Assembly (NCBI RefSeq): GCF_015475875.1
Contig: NZ_JADKYM010000007.1
Location: forward strand, 62,001 to 126,000
DNA from: Sphingopyxis solisilvae
GTDB lineage: Bacteria; Pseudomonadota; Alphaproteobacteria; Sphingomonadales; Sphingomonadaceae
Reading direction: 5' to 3'
Length of the DNA stretch: 64,000 nucleotides
The translations under genes and the position numbers were made by a program. The notes under the pieces are model-generated. The model was not told the origin of the DNA, did not search any database, and was given only the letters and a program-made list of their open reading frames with translations. This document shows positions 37,494 to 49,013 of this stretch, piece after piece (position 1 is the stretch's first letter; each line of letters opens with the position of its first letter).

Positions 37494-37519
37494 CTCCCCT
37501 CCCGCTTGCGGGAGGGGAG
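37494..37519. terminator. hairpin between convergent sppA and hydrolase genes
   Basis: CTCCCCTCCCGC-TT-GCGGGAGGGGAG has perfect 12-base arms, three bases after the sppA stop and six before the convergent hydrolase stop. There is no U-run, so it may act as an RNA-stabilising or Rho-assisted end for both transcripts. A similar hairpin is at 25188-25213. Confidence 0.65.
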
Positions 37520-37525
37520 GAGGAT

Positions 37526-38428
37526 TTAAGCCGCCACCGCAACGGCCTTCGCATGCTCCGCAATCGCATCGGCCAGCGTATCGACCAGCGCCAGCGGAAG
37601 ATCGTGGCCCATCCCCGGGATCGTCAGCAACCGCGCACCGGCGATGTTGGCGGCAGTATCGCGTCCGCCGTCGATCGGCACCAGCGGATCATCCTCGCCA
37701 TGGATCACCAGCGTCGGCGCCGTGATGTCTTTCAGCATCGCCCGCCGGTCCCCGTCGGCGACGATCGCCGCCATCTGGCGCGCGACCCCCTGCGGATACC
37801 AGCCGCGTTCGAAATCGGTGCGTACGCGGCGTTGCAGGCGGGCTTCGTCGGCGGGGTAGCCGGGGCTGCCGATCACCCGCGCCGCATTCACGGAATATGC
37901 AATGAGCGCTTCCTTGTCGCCGCTCATCGGCCGGTTCGCGAGCACGCGCATCGCCTCTTTCTGCGCGCGCGGGAGGCGCCGGTTGCCGGTGGTCGACATC
38001 ACCGAGGTCAGCGACAGGACGCGCTGCGGATAGCGCGCCGCGATATGCTGTGCGATCATCCCGCCCATCGACACGCCGACGACATGCGCGCGGGCGACGC
38101 CCAGATGGTCGAGCAGGCCGATACCGTCGGCCGCCATGTCGGCGAGCGTGTAGGCGGGGCGCACCGGCAAGCCGAGCACCGATTTGACGATCATCCACTT
38201 CACATTCGGAATGCCAGCCGCGTCGAAGCGCGTCGACAGACCGACGTCGCGATTGTCGTAACGGATGGTGCGGAAACCGCGGTCGTTGAGGGCATCGACA
38301 AACTCGTCGGGCCACAGCGTCAACTGGCCGCCCAGCCCCATCACCAGCAATATCACCGGCGCGTCACGCGGCCCTTTGTCCTCATAGCTGATGCTGATGC
38401 CGTTTATATTCGCTTGTGCGGTGGTCAT
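37526..38428 (-). CDS. alpha/beta hydrolase
   Basis: A 300-residue alpha/beta-hydrolase. The nucleophile elbow GVSMGGM is near residue 100, the oxyanion HG-like VMGLGGQLTLW near residue 30, acid DDPLVPIDG and final histidine in PGMGHDLP. These give a complete Ser-Asp-His triad. Relatives include esterases, haloperoxidase-like and pimeloyl/menaquinone enzymes; the substrate is not clear. The start at 38428 has a GGGGACGG ribosome site; an ATG at 38449 is also open. Confidence 0.9.
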   Translation of the reverse strand: MTTAQANINGISISYEDKGPRDAPVILLVMGLGGQLTLWPDEFVDALNDRGFRTIRYDNRDVGLSTRFDAAGIPNVKWMIVKSVLGLPVRPAYTLADMAADGIGLLDHLGVARAHVVGVSMGGMIAQHIAARYPQRVLSLTSVMSTTGNRRLPRAQKEAMRVLANRPMSGDKEALIAYSVNAARVIGSPGYPADEARLQRRVRTDFERGWYPQGVARQMAAIVADGDRRAMLKDITAPTLVIHGEDDPLVPIDGGRDTAANIAGARLLTIPGMGHDLPLALVDTLADAIAEHAKAVAVAA

Positions 38429-38487
38429 GCCGTCCCCGTTGCTGTCCATGTTCCGGACAGCATGGCGCAGTTTACGCGAACGTCAAG

Positions 38488-39117
38488 TCAGTCGGCCCGC
38501 GCCCCGCGATAGGACGGCAGCGCGAGCGACCAGCGGATCGCGGCGCCGCGCAGTGCAAAGCCCGCGACGGCGCCCGCTACTGCGGCGACCGGCGTTCCTG
38601 TCCCCAGCCATTCGAGCAGCAGGAACAGGCCCGATGCGAGCGCCGCTGCGGTCACATACACCTCGGGCCGCATGATGATCGACGGCACGCCCGCCAATAT
38701 ATCGCGGATGGTCCCGCCGACGCAGCCGGTGATGACGCCCATCATCAGCGCGGGAACCGGCGGCACTCCCCACGCCAGCGCCTTGGCGGTGCCGAACACC
38801 GCATAGGCGGCAAGCCCCACCGCATCGGCCCATTCCAGCAATTGTCCGCGCCACCAGCGTTCGGGGGTGATCCACACGACCAGCGCGATCGCGATGCACA
38901 CCGCGGCGATCGCGCCGTCCTGCACCCAGAACACCGGCGCGCCGATGAGCAGATCGCGAACGCTGCCGCCGCCGACCCCGGTCACCAGCGCAAAGAAGCT
39001 GGCGGTCACGAGCGTCTGGCGCATCCGCACCGCCATCAGCGCACCCGACAGCGCGAACACGGCGATGCCGGCAAGGTCGAGCAGGCGGACGATCAGCGCG
39101 TTGTCGATGTCGAACAA
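38488..39117 (-). CDS. TRIC-type cation channel family protein (YicG-like, UPF0126)
   Basis: A 209-residue membrane protein with seven hydrophobic segments arranged as two three-helix repeats. The repeat signatures GVGGGSVRDLLIG and CVGGTIRDILAG are the conserved GG...RD motifs of prokaryotic TRIC channels, which conduct monovalent cations as trimers. The gene stands between a hydrolase and lpdA on the same strand; 13 bases separate it from the lpdA stop. Confidence 0.9.
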   Translation of the reverse strand: MFDIDNALIVRLLDLAGIAVFALSGALMAVRMRQTLVTASFFALVTGVGGGSVRDLLIGAPVFWVQDGAIAAVCIAIALVVWITPERWWRGQLLEWADAVGLAAYAVFGTAKALAWGVPPVPALMMGVITGCVGGTIRDILAGVPSIIMRPEVYVTAAALASGLFLLLEWLGTGTPVAAVAGAVAGFALRGAAIRWSLALPSYRGARAD

Positions 39118-39130
39118 CGCCGCCGCCCGC

Positions 39131-40528
39131 TCAAATGTGGATCGGCTTGCCGGTCACCGCCATCGCGGCTTCCTTGACCGCTTCGCTGTGCGTCGGGTGG
39201 GCGTGGCAGGTGTAGGCGATGTCTTCGGATGTCGCGCCGAATTCCATCGCCTGCGCCGCCTGTGCGATCATTGTGCCCGCAACGCTGGCGATGCACCACA
39301 CGCCGAGCACGCGGTCGGTCTTGGCATCGGCGATGATCTTCACAAAGCCGTCGGGCTCGTGGTTGGTCTTGGCGCGGCTGTTGCCCGCCATCGGGAATTT
39401 CCCGACCTTGACCTCGCCCTTTTCTTTCGCCTGTTCCTCGGTCAGTCCGACCCCGGCGATTTCGGGCCAAGTGTATACGACCGACGGGATGACGTCATGG
39501 TTCACGATGCCGGTCTGACCCGCGATATTTTCGGCGCAGGCGATGCCTTCGTCTTCGGCCTTGTGCGCCAGCATCGGGCCGGGGATGACGTCGCCGATCG
39601 CCCAGATGCCGTCGACCGCCGTGCGGAAATCATGGTCGGTTTCGATCTGACCGCGCGCGTTGACGGTCAGGCCCGCCTTGTCCAGCGCCAGTCCGTCGGT
39701 GTTCGGACGCCGCCCGATCGACACCAGCACGACATCGGCTTCGAGTGTTTCCGCGTCGCCGCCCGCGGCGGGTTCGAGCGTCAGCACGGCTTTCTTGCCC
39801 TTCACGACCGCGCCGGTGACCTTGGTCTTCAGCTTGAATTCGATGCCCTGCTTCTTGAAGATGCGGTTTGCGTCCTTGCGGACGTCGGCGTCCATGCCGG
39901 GCAGGATCTGGTCGAGAAATTCGACGCAAGTGACCTTGGCGCCCAGACGGCGCCACACGCTGCCAAGCTCCAGCCCGATCACGCCGCCGCCGATGACGAC
40001 CATATGGCCGGGCACCTTCGCGAGTTCGAGCGCTCCGGTCGAATCGACGATGATCTGCTTGTCGTTATCGACTTCGACGCCGGGCAGCGGGGTGACCGAC
40101 GATCCGGTAGCGATGATGATGTTTTTGGCGCGATAGGTCTTGCCCGCGACCTCGACGCTGTCCTTGCCGGTGAACGCCGCATAGCCCTTCAGCCAGTCGA
40201 CCTTGTTCTTCTTGAACAGAAATTCGATCCCCGCGGTAAGCCCCTTGACCGCGTCGACACGCTGGGCGTGCATCGCGGGCAGGTTCAGCTTGGGGGTCAC
40301 GTCGATCCCCATCTTCGCCATCGCGCCGTTCGCCGCGGCGTCAAAATACTCCGACGCGTGCAGCATCGCCTTCGACGGGATGCAGCCGACGTTGAGGCAG
40401 GTGCCGCCCAGCGTTTCGCGCCCGTCGGCGCACGCGGTCTTGAGCCCCAGCTGCGCCGCACGGATCGCCGCGACATAACCGCCGGGACCGGCACCGATGA
40501 CAAGGACGTCGTAGTCAAAGTCAGACAT
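39131..40528 (-). CDS. lpdA: dihydrolipoyl dehydrogenase
   Basis: The flavoprotein E3 that reoxidises lipoamide for the 2-oxoglutarate (and possibly pyruvate) dehydrogenase complex. The 465-residue protein has the FAD motif GAGPGGYVAAIRAAQLG, redox pair CLNVGCIPSK near residue 44, the NAD motif GGGVIGLELG and the HAHPTHSEAVKEA catalytic histidine segment. It is last in the odhA-odhB-lpdA set, after a palindromic repeat, which suggests supply to this complex. Confidence 0.96.
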   Translation of the reverse strand: MSDFDYDVLVIGAGPGGYVAAIRAAQLGLKTACADGRETLGGTCLNVGCIPSKAMLHASEYFDAAANGAMAKMGIDVTPKLNLPAMHAQRVDAVKGLTAGIEFLFKKNKVDWLKGYAAFTGKDSVEVAGKTYRAKNIIIATGSSVTPLPGVEVDNDKQIIVDSTGALELAKVPGHMVVIGGGVIGLELGSVWRRLGAKVTCVEFLDQILPGMDADVRKDANRIFKKQGIEFKLKTKVTGAVVKGKKAVLTLEPAAGGDAETLEADVVLVSIGRRPNTDGLALDKAGLTVNARGQIETDHDFRTAVDGIWAIGDVIPGPMLAHKAEDEGIACAENIAGQTGIVNHDVIPSVVYTWPEIAGVGLTEEQAKEKGEVKVGKFPMAGNSRAKTNHEPDGFVKIIADAKTDRVLGVWCIASVAGTMIAQAAQAMEFGATSEDIAYTCHAHPTHSEAVKEAAMAVTGKPIHI

Positions 40529-40536
40529 ATTCGTCT

Positions 40537-40628
40537 CCGTTCGCCCTCAGCTTGTCGAAGGGCCGTACTTTTCTCAATCCGTCGCTCTCAAGAAAAGAAC
40601 GGGGCTTTGACAAGCTCGGCCCGAACGG
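40537..40628. repeat. dispersed palindrome (CCGTTCG...AGCTTGTCGAAGGGC) between odhB and lpdA
   Basis: Outer arms CCGTTCGCCCTCAGCTTGTC and GACAAGCTCGGCCCGAACGG pair with few mismatches; an inner CTTTTCT / AGAAAAG stem lies inside. It fills the odhB-lpdA spacer. Elements with AGCTTGTCGAAGG are common in sphingomonad genomes (recalled). It could lower lpdA expression relative to odhAB. Confidence 0.85.
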
Positions 40629-40638
40629 ATGTGGGATA

Positions 40639-41871
40639 TTAAAGGTCGATCAGCAACCGCGTTGGATCCTCGATCGCTTCCTTGATCGTTTTGAGGAAGG
40701 TCACCGCTTCGCGGCCGTCGATCAGGCGGTGGTCGTAGCTGAGCGCCAGATACATCATCGGGCGGACGACGATTTCGCCGTTCACGACAACCGGACGTTC
40801 GTCGATGCGGTGCAGGCCCAGCACCGCCGACTGCGGCGGGTTGATGATCGGGGTCGACATCAGCGACCCGAAGACGCCGCCGTTCGAGATCGTGAAAGTA
40901 CCCCCCGTCATGTCGTCCATCGTCAGCGTGCCCTCCTTGGCGCGCTTGCCGAAATCGCCGATCGTCTTTTCAATGTCGGCAAAGCTGAGCGTTTCGGCAT
41001 TGCGGATCACCGGCACGACAAGTCCGCTGGGGCCGCTCACCGCGACCGAGATGTCCATATAGTTATGATAGACAATCTCGTCGCCGTCGATGCGCCCGTT
41101 GACTGCCGGAATATCCTTGAGCGCCAGACATGCCGCCTTGGCAAAGAAGCCCATGAAGCCCAGCCGCACCCCATGCTTCTTTTCGAACAGGTCTTTATAA
41201 CGCGCGCGCGCCTCGATCACCGCCGACATGTCGACGTCGTTGAAGGTCGTCAGCATCGCCGCGGTGTCCTGCGCCGATTTCAGTCGCTTTGCGATCGTCT
41301 GGCGCAGGCGGGTCATCTTGACGCGCTCTTCCTGGCGGCCCGGCGCGCCGGTTGCGGCGGGCGCTGCTGCGGGTGCGGGGGCCGACGCCGGCGCGGCTTC
41401 GGGCGCCGCATTGGCGGCTGCCAGCACATCTTCCTTGGTCAGGCGGCCGTCCTTGCCGCTGCCCTTGATCTTCGTCGGGTCCAATCCATGCTCGAGCACC
41501 AGACGGCGTACCGCGGGCGACATGGTCGCGACGGTATCGACGCCTTCACCGGCGGCGGGTGCGGTCGCGGCCGGAGCGGGTGCGGCGGTCTCGGCCTTCG
41601 CCGGGGCGGGCGCGGCAGCGGCAGCCTTGCCGTCCCCGGCCTCGATCGTGGCGATGACCGCGCCGACGTTCACGGTGTCGCCGACCGCAGCGACCTGCTG
41701 CCCCATGACGCCCGCGACGGGCGACGGCACCTCGACCGCGACCTTGTCGGTTTCCAGGCTGGCAATCGGCTCGTCGAGCGCGACCGCGTCGCCCGGCTGT
41801 TTCAGCCATTCGCCGATCGTCGCTTCGGTGACGCTTTCGCCCAGCGTGGGGACTTTGACTTCGGTGCTCAT
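40639..41871 (-). CDS. odhB: 2-oxoglutarate dehydrogenase E2, dihydrolipoamide succinyltransferase
   Basis: The E2 core of the 2-oxoglutarate dehydrogenase complex. The 410-residue protein has one N-terminal lipoyl domain ([11 protein letters not shown], lipoylated lysine near residue 43), Ala/Pro-rich linkers, a peripheral subunit-binding domain ([20 protein letters not shown]), and the catalytic domain with [13 protein letters not shown] (His and Asp of the active site). It lies 32 bases after odhA. Confidence 0.96.
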   Translation of the reverse strand: MSTEVKVPTLGESVTEATIGEWLKQPGDAVALDEPIASLETDKVAVEVPSPVAGVMGQQVAAVGDTVNVGAVIATIEAGDGKAAAAAPAPAKAETAAPAPAATAPAAGEGVDTVATMSPAVRRLVLEHGLDPTKIKGSGKDGRLTKEDVLAAANAAPEAAPASAPAPAAAPAATGAPGRQEERVKMTRLRQTIAKRLKSAQDTAAMLTTFNDVDMSAVIEARARYKDLFEKKHGVRLGFMGFFAKAACLALKDIPAVNGRIDGDEIVYHNYMDISVAVSGPSGLVVPVIRNAETLSFADIEKTIGDFGKRAKEGTLTMDDMTGGTFTISNGGVFGSLMSTPIINPPQSAVLGLHRIDERPVVVNGEIVVRPMMYLALSYDHRLIDGREAVTFLKTIKEAIEDPTRLLIDL

Positions 41872-41903
41872 AGGTGCAGTTCCTTGGGGGTCTTGTGCCT
41901 GGA

Positions 41904-44738
41904 TCAGGCTTTATTCTTGCTGCGGCGAATTTCGGCGCGGACGCTCAGGCCCAGAGCGTCGGCGACCAGCGCCGACTGCTCGGTTTGGTGGCGGCTCATC
42001 AGCCCCGTCGCGGGCGAAGCCGCGGCGGCTCGGCCGGCATAGCGTGGACGCATGTCCTTCTTGCCCGCCTCGTTCAGTGCGTCCTCGATTAGCTCGTTCA
42101 CAAAGAACCAGCTGCCGTTGTTGCGCGGTTCTTCCTGCGCCCAAACGACATCCTCCAGCTTCGGCATCCGCTTCAACCGCACCGCGAGCGGCTCGCCGGG
42201 GAAGGGATAGAGCTGTTCGATGCGAATCACCGTCGTGTCGGTCAGGCCCGCCGCATCGCGCGCCTCCATCAGGTCGTAACCGACCTTGCCCGAACATAGC
42301 ACGACGCGCTTGACGTCGGCGTCGGCGGGCGGGGTGCGGTCGGACATGATGCGGCGGAAATGCGCGTCGCCGATGAAATCGCTGCGCTGCGACACCGCCA
42401 GCTTGTGCCGGAGCAGCGATTTGGGCGTCATGATGATGAGCGGCTTGCGGAACGGACGCAGCATCTGGCGGCGCAGGACGTGGAAATAGTTCGACGGGGT
42501 CGAAATGTTGCACACTTGGATATTGTCGCCCGCGCAGAGCTGAAGGAAGCGTTCGAGCCGCGCCGAGCTATGTTCGGGCCCCTGCCCTTCATAGCCGTGC
42601 GGGAGCAGCAGCACGAGGCCGTTGGCGCGCAGCCATTTGGCTTCGCCCGACGCGATGAACTGGTCGATCATGATCTGCGCGCCATTGGCGAAATCGCCGA
42701 ACTGCGCTTCCCACAGCACCAGCGACTTCGGATCGGCCATTGCATAGCCATATTCGAACCCGAGCACGCCATATTCGGACAGCGGGCTGTCGAGCACCTC
42801 GAACCGGCCGTGCGGCACGGTCGTCAGCGGCACATATTTGCGCTCGTCCTTCTGGTCGACCCACACCGCATGGCGCTGGCTGAAAGTCCCGCGGCCCGAA
42901 TCCTGTCCCGACAGGCGGACCTGATAGCCTTCGCTGAGCAGCGTACCAAAGGCGAGGCTTTCTGCGGTTGCCCAGTCGAACACTTCCTTGTCCCCCTTGT
43001 CGGCGAACATTGCGGCGCGCGCGTCGATGACGCGGCGCAGCGTCTTGTGAACCTCCAGATCGTCCGGGATCGTGGTCAGCGTGCGGCCGATCGCATCGAA
43101 CAGCTTGTCCGACACGCCGGTAGCGATGTTGCGGCGCGCGCCTTCGGGGTCGGTCGGCGCGTAAAGTCCCGACCAGCGACCGGCAAACCAGTCGGCCTTG
43201 TTCGGCTTGTAGCTTTTCGCCGCCTCGAACTCGCCTTCCAGATAGGCGACGAAATCGGCGCGGCGGGCGTCGGCCCAACCAGCGTCGATCACGCCTTCGG
43301 CTGCCAGCTTGGCCGCGCACAGCTGCGATACCGGCGGGTGCTGGCGGATGCTGGCATACATCAGCGGCTGGGTGAACGAGGGTTCGTCGCCTTCGTTATG
43401 ACCGAAGCGGCGATAGCACCACATGTCGATCACGACGTCGCGCTTGAAGCGCTGCCGAAAATCGATTGCCAGCTTGCAGGCGAAGGTCACCGCCTCGGGA
43501 TCGTCGCCGTTGACGTGCAGGATCGGCGCCTGGACCCCCTTGGCAACATCCGACGGATAGGGTGACGATCTGGCAAATTGCGGACTCGTCGTAAAACCGA
43601 TCTGGTTATTGACGATGAAATGGATGCAGCCGCCGGTATTGTAGCCGCGAATGCCCGAAAAGCCGAGGCATTCCCACACGATCCCCTGCCCCGCGAACGC
43701 CGCATCGCCATGAATCAATACCGGCAACACCTGTTCGTGCTTCACCAGATCGTCGCGCACCACCTGTTGCGCGCGCACCTTGCCGAGCACGACCGGATCG
43801 ACCGCCTCGAGGTGCGAGGGGTTGGGAACCAGCGACATATGGACCGAAATCCCGTCGAATTCGCGGTCGGTCGAGGTGCCGAGGTGATATTTAACGTCGC
43901 CCGACCCGCCGATGTCGTCGGGATTGGCCGATCCACCGGCAAATTCGTGAAAGATGACCTTATAGGGTTTGGCCATCACGTTCGCGAGCATGTTGAGCCG
44001 CCCGCGGTGCGCCATGCCATAGACGATTTCCTTGACCCCGTACTGGCCGCCATATTTGATGATGGCTTCCATCGCGGGGATCATGCTTTCGCCGCCGTCG
44101 AGCCCGAAGCGCTTGGTTCCGACATATTTGCGGGCGAGGAATTTCTCCCATTCCTCGGCCTCGATCACCTTGTTCAGGATCGCGCGTTTGCCCTCGACCG
44201 AAAATTCGATGATCTTATCGGCGCCTTCCATCCGCTCCTGCAGGAACTGGCGCTCCTCGATGTCGGCGATGTGCATATATTCGAGGCCGACATTGCCGCA
44301 ATAATTGGCGCGCAGGATCGCGACGATCTCGCGGATCGTCGCCTTTTCCAGGCCCAGCGTGCCGCCAATGTACACCGGCCGGTCCTGGTCGGCGCCGACA
44401 AAGCCATGATATTCAGGGGTCAGATCGGCCGGCAGCTCGTGCTCGCTCAGCCCGAGCGGATCGAGATTGGCGGCCAGATGCCCGCGCACACGATAGGTGC
44501 GGATCAGCATCATCGCGCGGATCGAATCATTCGCGGCGCGCTCGACCTCGGCCGACGACAGCGGCGTTCCGCCCTTGGCAGCGGCGGCCTTGACCGCAAC
44601 CTGCATCTGCTGCGGATCGAGCGCGGCGGTCAAATCGTCGCTGTCGATCAGCGGCCAGTTCTTCGGCGCCCAGCTGGGGCCGGCCTGCGGCTGGTCGATG
44701 TCAAAGCTTTGTCGTTCGAGGTTCATTGTCTTTTCCAT
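41904..44738 (-). CDS. odhA: 2-oxoglutarate dehydrogenase E1
   Basis: The thiamine-diphosphate-dependent E1 that decarboxylates 2-oxoglutarate in the TCA cycle. The 944-residue protein has the N-terminal recognition segment, then [16 protein letters not shown], the ThDP site around [13 protein letters not shown], and a C-terminal transketolase-type half ([20 protein letters not shown]). Start at 44738 ([10 protein letters not shown]) or the ATG four codons later cannot be separated. It is preceded by a hairpin that follows sucD. Confidence 0.96.
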   Translation of the reverse strand: MEKTMNLERQSFDIDQPQAGPSWAPKNWPLIDSDDLTAALDPQQMQVAVKAAAAKGGTPLSSAEVERAANDSIRAMMLIRTYRVRGHLAANLDPLGLSEHELPADLTPEYHGFVGADQDRPVYIGGTLGLEKATIREIVAILRANYCGNVGLEYMHIADIEERQFLQERMEGADKIIEFSVEGKRAILNKVIEAEEWEKFLARKYVGTKRFGLDGGESMIPAMEAIIKYGGQYGVKEIVYGMAHRGRLNMLANVMAKPYKVIFHEFAGGSANPDDIGGSGDVKYHLGTSTDREFDGISVHMSLVPNPSHLEAVDPVVLGKVRAQQVVRDDLVKHEQVLPVLIHGDAAFAGQGIVWECLGFSGIRGYNTGGCIHFIVNNQIGFTTSPQFARSSPYPSDVAKGVQAPILHVNGDDPEAVTFACKLAIDFRQRFKRDVVIDMWCYRRFGHNEGDEPSFTQPLMYASIRQHPPVSQLCAAKLAAEGVIDAGWADARRADFVAYLEGEFEAAKSYKPNKADWFAGRWSGLYAPTDPEGARRNIATGVSDKLFDAIGRTLTTIPDDLEVHKTLRRVIDARAAMFADKGDKEVFDWATAESLAFGTLLSEGYQVRLSGQDSGRGTFSQRHAVWVDQKDERKYVPLTTVPHGRFEVLDSPLSEYGVLGFEYGYAMADPKSLVLWEAQFGDFANGAQIMIDQFIASGEAKWLRANGLVLLLPHGYEGQGPEHSSARLERFLQLCAGDNIQVCNISTPSNYFHVLRRQMLRPFRKPLIIMTPKSLLRHKLAVSQRSDFIGDAHFRRIMSDRTPPADADVKRVVLCSGKVGYDLMEARDAAGLTDTTVIRIEQLYPFPGEPLAVRLKRMPKLEDVVWAQEEPRNNGSWFFVNELIEDALNEAGKKDMRPRYAGRAAAASPATGLMSRHQTEQSALVADALGLSVRAEIRRSKNKA

Positions 44739-44778
44739 TCTCGAAAGAGAAATGGCTCCGGGGAGGATATGGGAGCAA

Positions 44779-44810
44779 CGCCCGCTGACAACGACTGTTG
44801 CCAGCGGGCG
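44779..44810 (-). promoter_or_regulatory. intergenic hairpin between sucD and odhA
   Basis: CGCCCGCTG and CAGCGGGCG pair as outer arms, with an inner CAAC-GACT-GTTG stem, six bases after the sucD stop. No U-run follows on the minus strand, so it is more like an mRNA-processing or stability element, or a weak attenuator, than a full terminator. Confidence 0.6.
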
Positions 44811-44816
44811 CTTAAA

Positions 44817-45707
44817 TCACACGCGTTCTTTCAGCACTTCGACCAGCGTCGTGCCGAGTTCCGACGGGCTGGCCGACATCGTGATGCCCGCCGCTTCCAT
44901 CGCCGCAATCTTGCTTTCGGCGTCGCCCTTGCCGCCCGACACGATCGCGCCAGCATGGCCCATGCGGCGGCCCGGAGGCGCGGTGCGGCCCGCGATGAAG
45001 CCTGCCATCGGCTTTTTGCGGCCGCGCTTGGCTTCGTCGATCAGGAACTGCGCGGCCTGCTCTTCCGCATCGCCGCCGATTTCGCCGATCATGATGATCG
45101 ACTTGGTCGCTTCATCGGCTAGGAACAGTTCGAGCACGTCGATGAAGTTGGTGCCGTTGACCGGGTCGCCGCCGATGCCGACCGCGGTCGTCTGACCCAG
45201 ACCCGCATTGGTCGTCTGGAACACCGCTTCATAGGTCAGCGTGCCCGAGCGCGAGACGACACCGACGCTGCCCTTGGAAAAGATGCTGCCGGGCATGATG
45301 CCGATCTTGCATTCGCCGGGGGTCAGAACGCCGGGGCAGTTGGGGCCGATCAGCCGCGACTTCGAACCGCTGAGGGCGCGCTTCACCTTGACCATGTCGA
45401 GCACCGGAATGCCTTCGGTGATGCAGACGATCAGCGGGATTTCGGCATCGATCGCCTCGAGGATCGAGTCGGCGGCAAACGGCGGCGGCACATAGATGCA
45501 GCTGGCGGTCGCACCGGTCGCGGCCTTGGCTTCCGCGACAGTGTCGAACATCGGCAGGCCGATGTGCGTAGTGCCGCCCTTGCCCGGCGTGACGCCGCCG
45601 ACCATCTGGGTGCCGTAAGCGAGCGCCTGTTCGGTGTGGAAGGTGCCGGTGGCGCCGGTCATCCCTTGCGTGATGACCTTGGTATTCTTGTCGATAAGGA
45701 TAGACAT
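44817..45707 (-). CDS. sucD: succinyl-CoA ligase subunit alpha
   Basis: SucD carries the phosphohistidine and CoA site of succinyl-CoA synthetase, making succinate and a nucleoside triphosphate. The 296-residue protein has [30 protein letters not shown] and the histidine motif [12 protein letters not shown]. The beta-subunit gene sucC, normally directly upstream, is replaced by a small lipoprotein gene that ends one base before this start. sucC must be elsewhere. Confidence 0.96.
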   Translation of the reverse strand: MSILIDKNTKVITQGMTGATGTFHTEQALAYGTQMVGGVTPGKGGTTHIGLPMFDTVAEAKAATGATASCIYVPPPFAADSILEAIDAEIPLIVCITEGIPVLDMVKVKRALSGSKSRLIGPNCPGVLTPGECKIGIMPGSIFSKGSVGVVSRSGTLTYEAVFQTTNAGLGQTTAVGIGGDPVNGTNFIDVLELFLADEATKSIIMIGEIGGDAEEQAAQFLIDEAKRGRKKPMAGFIAGRTAPPGRRMGHAGAIVSGGKGDAESKIAAMEAAGITMSASPSELGTTLVEVLKERV

Positions 45708-47346
<1,639 letters not shown>

Positions 47347-47889
47347 ATGGCCGCAAGAACCCTCGGACTGGCGGCCGTCGCCGTCGCGCTTGCCGCTGCC
47401 GCACCCGCGCGGGCAAGCGAAAAGGGCTGGAACGACACCGGAACCGTCGCCAAAAATGCGCTGGTGGTCGCGGCCTTTGGCGTACCGGCGGTGCAGCGCG
47501 ACTGGAACGGCGTATTGCAGGCGGGTGGCAGCATCGGCGGGACGATTTTGCTGACCCAGGGGATGAAAGAAGTGTTTCCGTCGCGCCGGCCCGACGGCAG
47601 CGACAACAAGAGCTTTCCGTCGGGCCACACCTCCACCAGCTTTGCCGCGGCGGCGACACTCCACAATCGTTACGGGTGGGAGGCAGGCCTTCCCGCCTAT
47701 CTGGTCGCCTCGTTCGTCGGGTTGTCGCGGGTCGAGGCGCGCAAGCACCGCGTCGGCGACGTGCTGGTCGGCGCCGCCGTTGGCACCGCTGTTGGCCATC
47801 TGGTCACCCGCAAGGCGAACGCACAGGTGCAACTGGTCCCCTGGGCCGATACCAAAGGTGCCGGGGCACATCTTGCTCTGCGTTTCTGA
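47347..47889 (+). CDS. PAP2 family phosphatase
   Basis: A 180-residue exported or membrane-linked phosphatase. After a signal-like N-terminus (cut near ARAS, residue 23) it shows all three PAP2 motifs: KEVFPSRRP, FPSGHTS and SRVEARKHRVGD, which hold the catalytic histidines. PAP2 enzymes remove phosphate from lipid phosphates such as phosphatidate or undecaprenyl diphosphate. It is a single gene; a lipid or peptidoglycan-carrier role is likely. Confidence 0.88.
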   Translation: MAARTLGLAAVAVALAAAAPARASEKGWNDTGTVAKNALVVAAFGVPAVQRDWNGVLQAGGSIGGTILLTQGMKEVFPSRRPDGSDNKSFPSGHTSTSFAAAATLHNRYGWEAGLPAYLVASFVGLSRVEARKHRVGDVLVGAAVGTAVGHLVTRKANAQVQLVPWADTKGAGAHLALRF

Positions 47890-47969
47890 CCGGTCTTTTG
47901 ACCGGCGATTGCGTCGGACCACAGTCCCGGGTTAACCCTCCTTTATTCCGGCAACGCTAGGATTCCGGA

Positions 47970-49013
47970 GTGACGCGAGCGATCATCAGTTTTGACACCG
48001 AAATGTCCGCCGGCCTCTACCAACGGGGCGTGGACATGCGTGCCAATTTCGAAAGCTCGATCCTTGGCCGCTGCCGCGAAGGCGATTTCGGCATTCACTT
48101 CCAGATGGACATGCTCGAGCAGCACGGCCTGAAAGGGGTCTATTTCGTCGACCCGATGCCGGCCCTGGTCTATGGGCCCAAAATTATCGACGAGATCGTC
48201 CAGCCGATCGTCCGGCGCGGACACGAAGTCCAACTGCATATCCACACCGAATGGTTGAAATTCGCCCGCTTCAATCCGGTCGGGCGGCTGACCGGCCGCA
48301 ACATCGGCGATTTTCCGCTGGCGGCGCAGAAAAAGCTCATCGCGCTGGCGCGCGACATTCTGGTCGGTGCCGGGGCACCAAAGCCCACCGCGTTTCGTGC
48401 CGGCAATTTCGGCGCCAACGACGACACGCTGCGCGCGCTCGCGGCGCTGGGATTTGCTTTCGACAGCAGCTTCAACGGCGCCTATCTGGGTCGCGGCTGC
48501 GCGATTTCGCTCGACGCCGCCAATCTGGGTGTGCGGATCCATCACGGCGTTGCCGAGGTACCGGTCAGCGGGCTGCGCGACCGCGCCAGCCGCTTTCGCC
48601 CAGCCCAGCTGTGCGCGATGTCCGAAGAGGAAATGCGCGACGCGCTGGACCATGCCGCCGCCAGCGGCGCGGTCCAGTTTTCGGCCTTCAGCCACAGTTT
48701 CGAACTGCTCAGCCGCGACCGGCGCGTGCCGAACCGCCTGGCGATTTCGCGCATGGAGGCGCTGTGCCGCGCCGTCGCCGACGATCCGCGGGTGACCAGC
48801 GGCGGGATCGCCAGCCTGCCGGCGCCCCCGGCGCGGCCGGTGCGCATTCATGTTCCCGCGCCCCGACCGTTCCGCACCCTGCGCCGCGTGATCGAGCAGG
48901 GGTACGGTCATCTGGCCCACGAAGTGCGTTATGTCCGCGATGTGGTTGCGGTCACGGTCAATTCGTCGCGCTGGGGCAAGATCGCCAGCGGTATATTACT
49001 GGTCCTGGCTTGA
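47970..49013 (+). CDS. polysaccharide deacetylase-like (NodB-fold) protein
   Basis: A 347-residue protein with NodB-type features: ISFDTEMSAG near residue 6 (catalytic Asp/metal), VQLHIHTEWL (metal His pair) and PTAFRAGNFGANDDTL near residue 140. This resembles the deacetylase-like proteins of exopolysaccharide clusters. The GTG start at 47970 is required to include the SFDTE motif. A hydrophobic C-terminal segment (residues 335-347) may attach it to a membrane. Its end overlaps the convergent zapE gene by 18 bases. Confidence 0.75.
   Translation: MTRAIISFDTEMSAGLYQRGVDMRANFESSILGRCREGDFGIHFQMDMLEQHGLKGVYFVDPMPALVYGPKIIDEIVQPIVRRGHEVQLHIHTEWLKFARFNPVGRLTGRNIGDFPLAAQKKLIALARDILVGAGAPKPTAFRAGNFGANDDTLRALAALGFAFDSSFNGAYLGRGCAISLDAANLGVRIHHGVAEVPVSGLRDRASRFRPAQLCAMSEEEMRDALDHAAASGAVQFSAFSHSFELLSRDRRVPNRLAISRMEALCRAVADDPRVTSGGIASLPAPPARPVRIHVPAPRPFRTLRRVIEQGYGHLAHEVRYVRDVVAVTVNSSRWGKIASGILLVLA

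Noticed and set aside
38867-40642. 591-codon plus-strand frame antisense to lpdA
   Set aside because: lpdA is certain on the other strand; the frame has no motifs.
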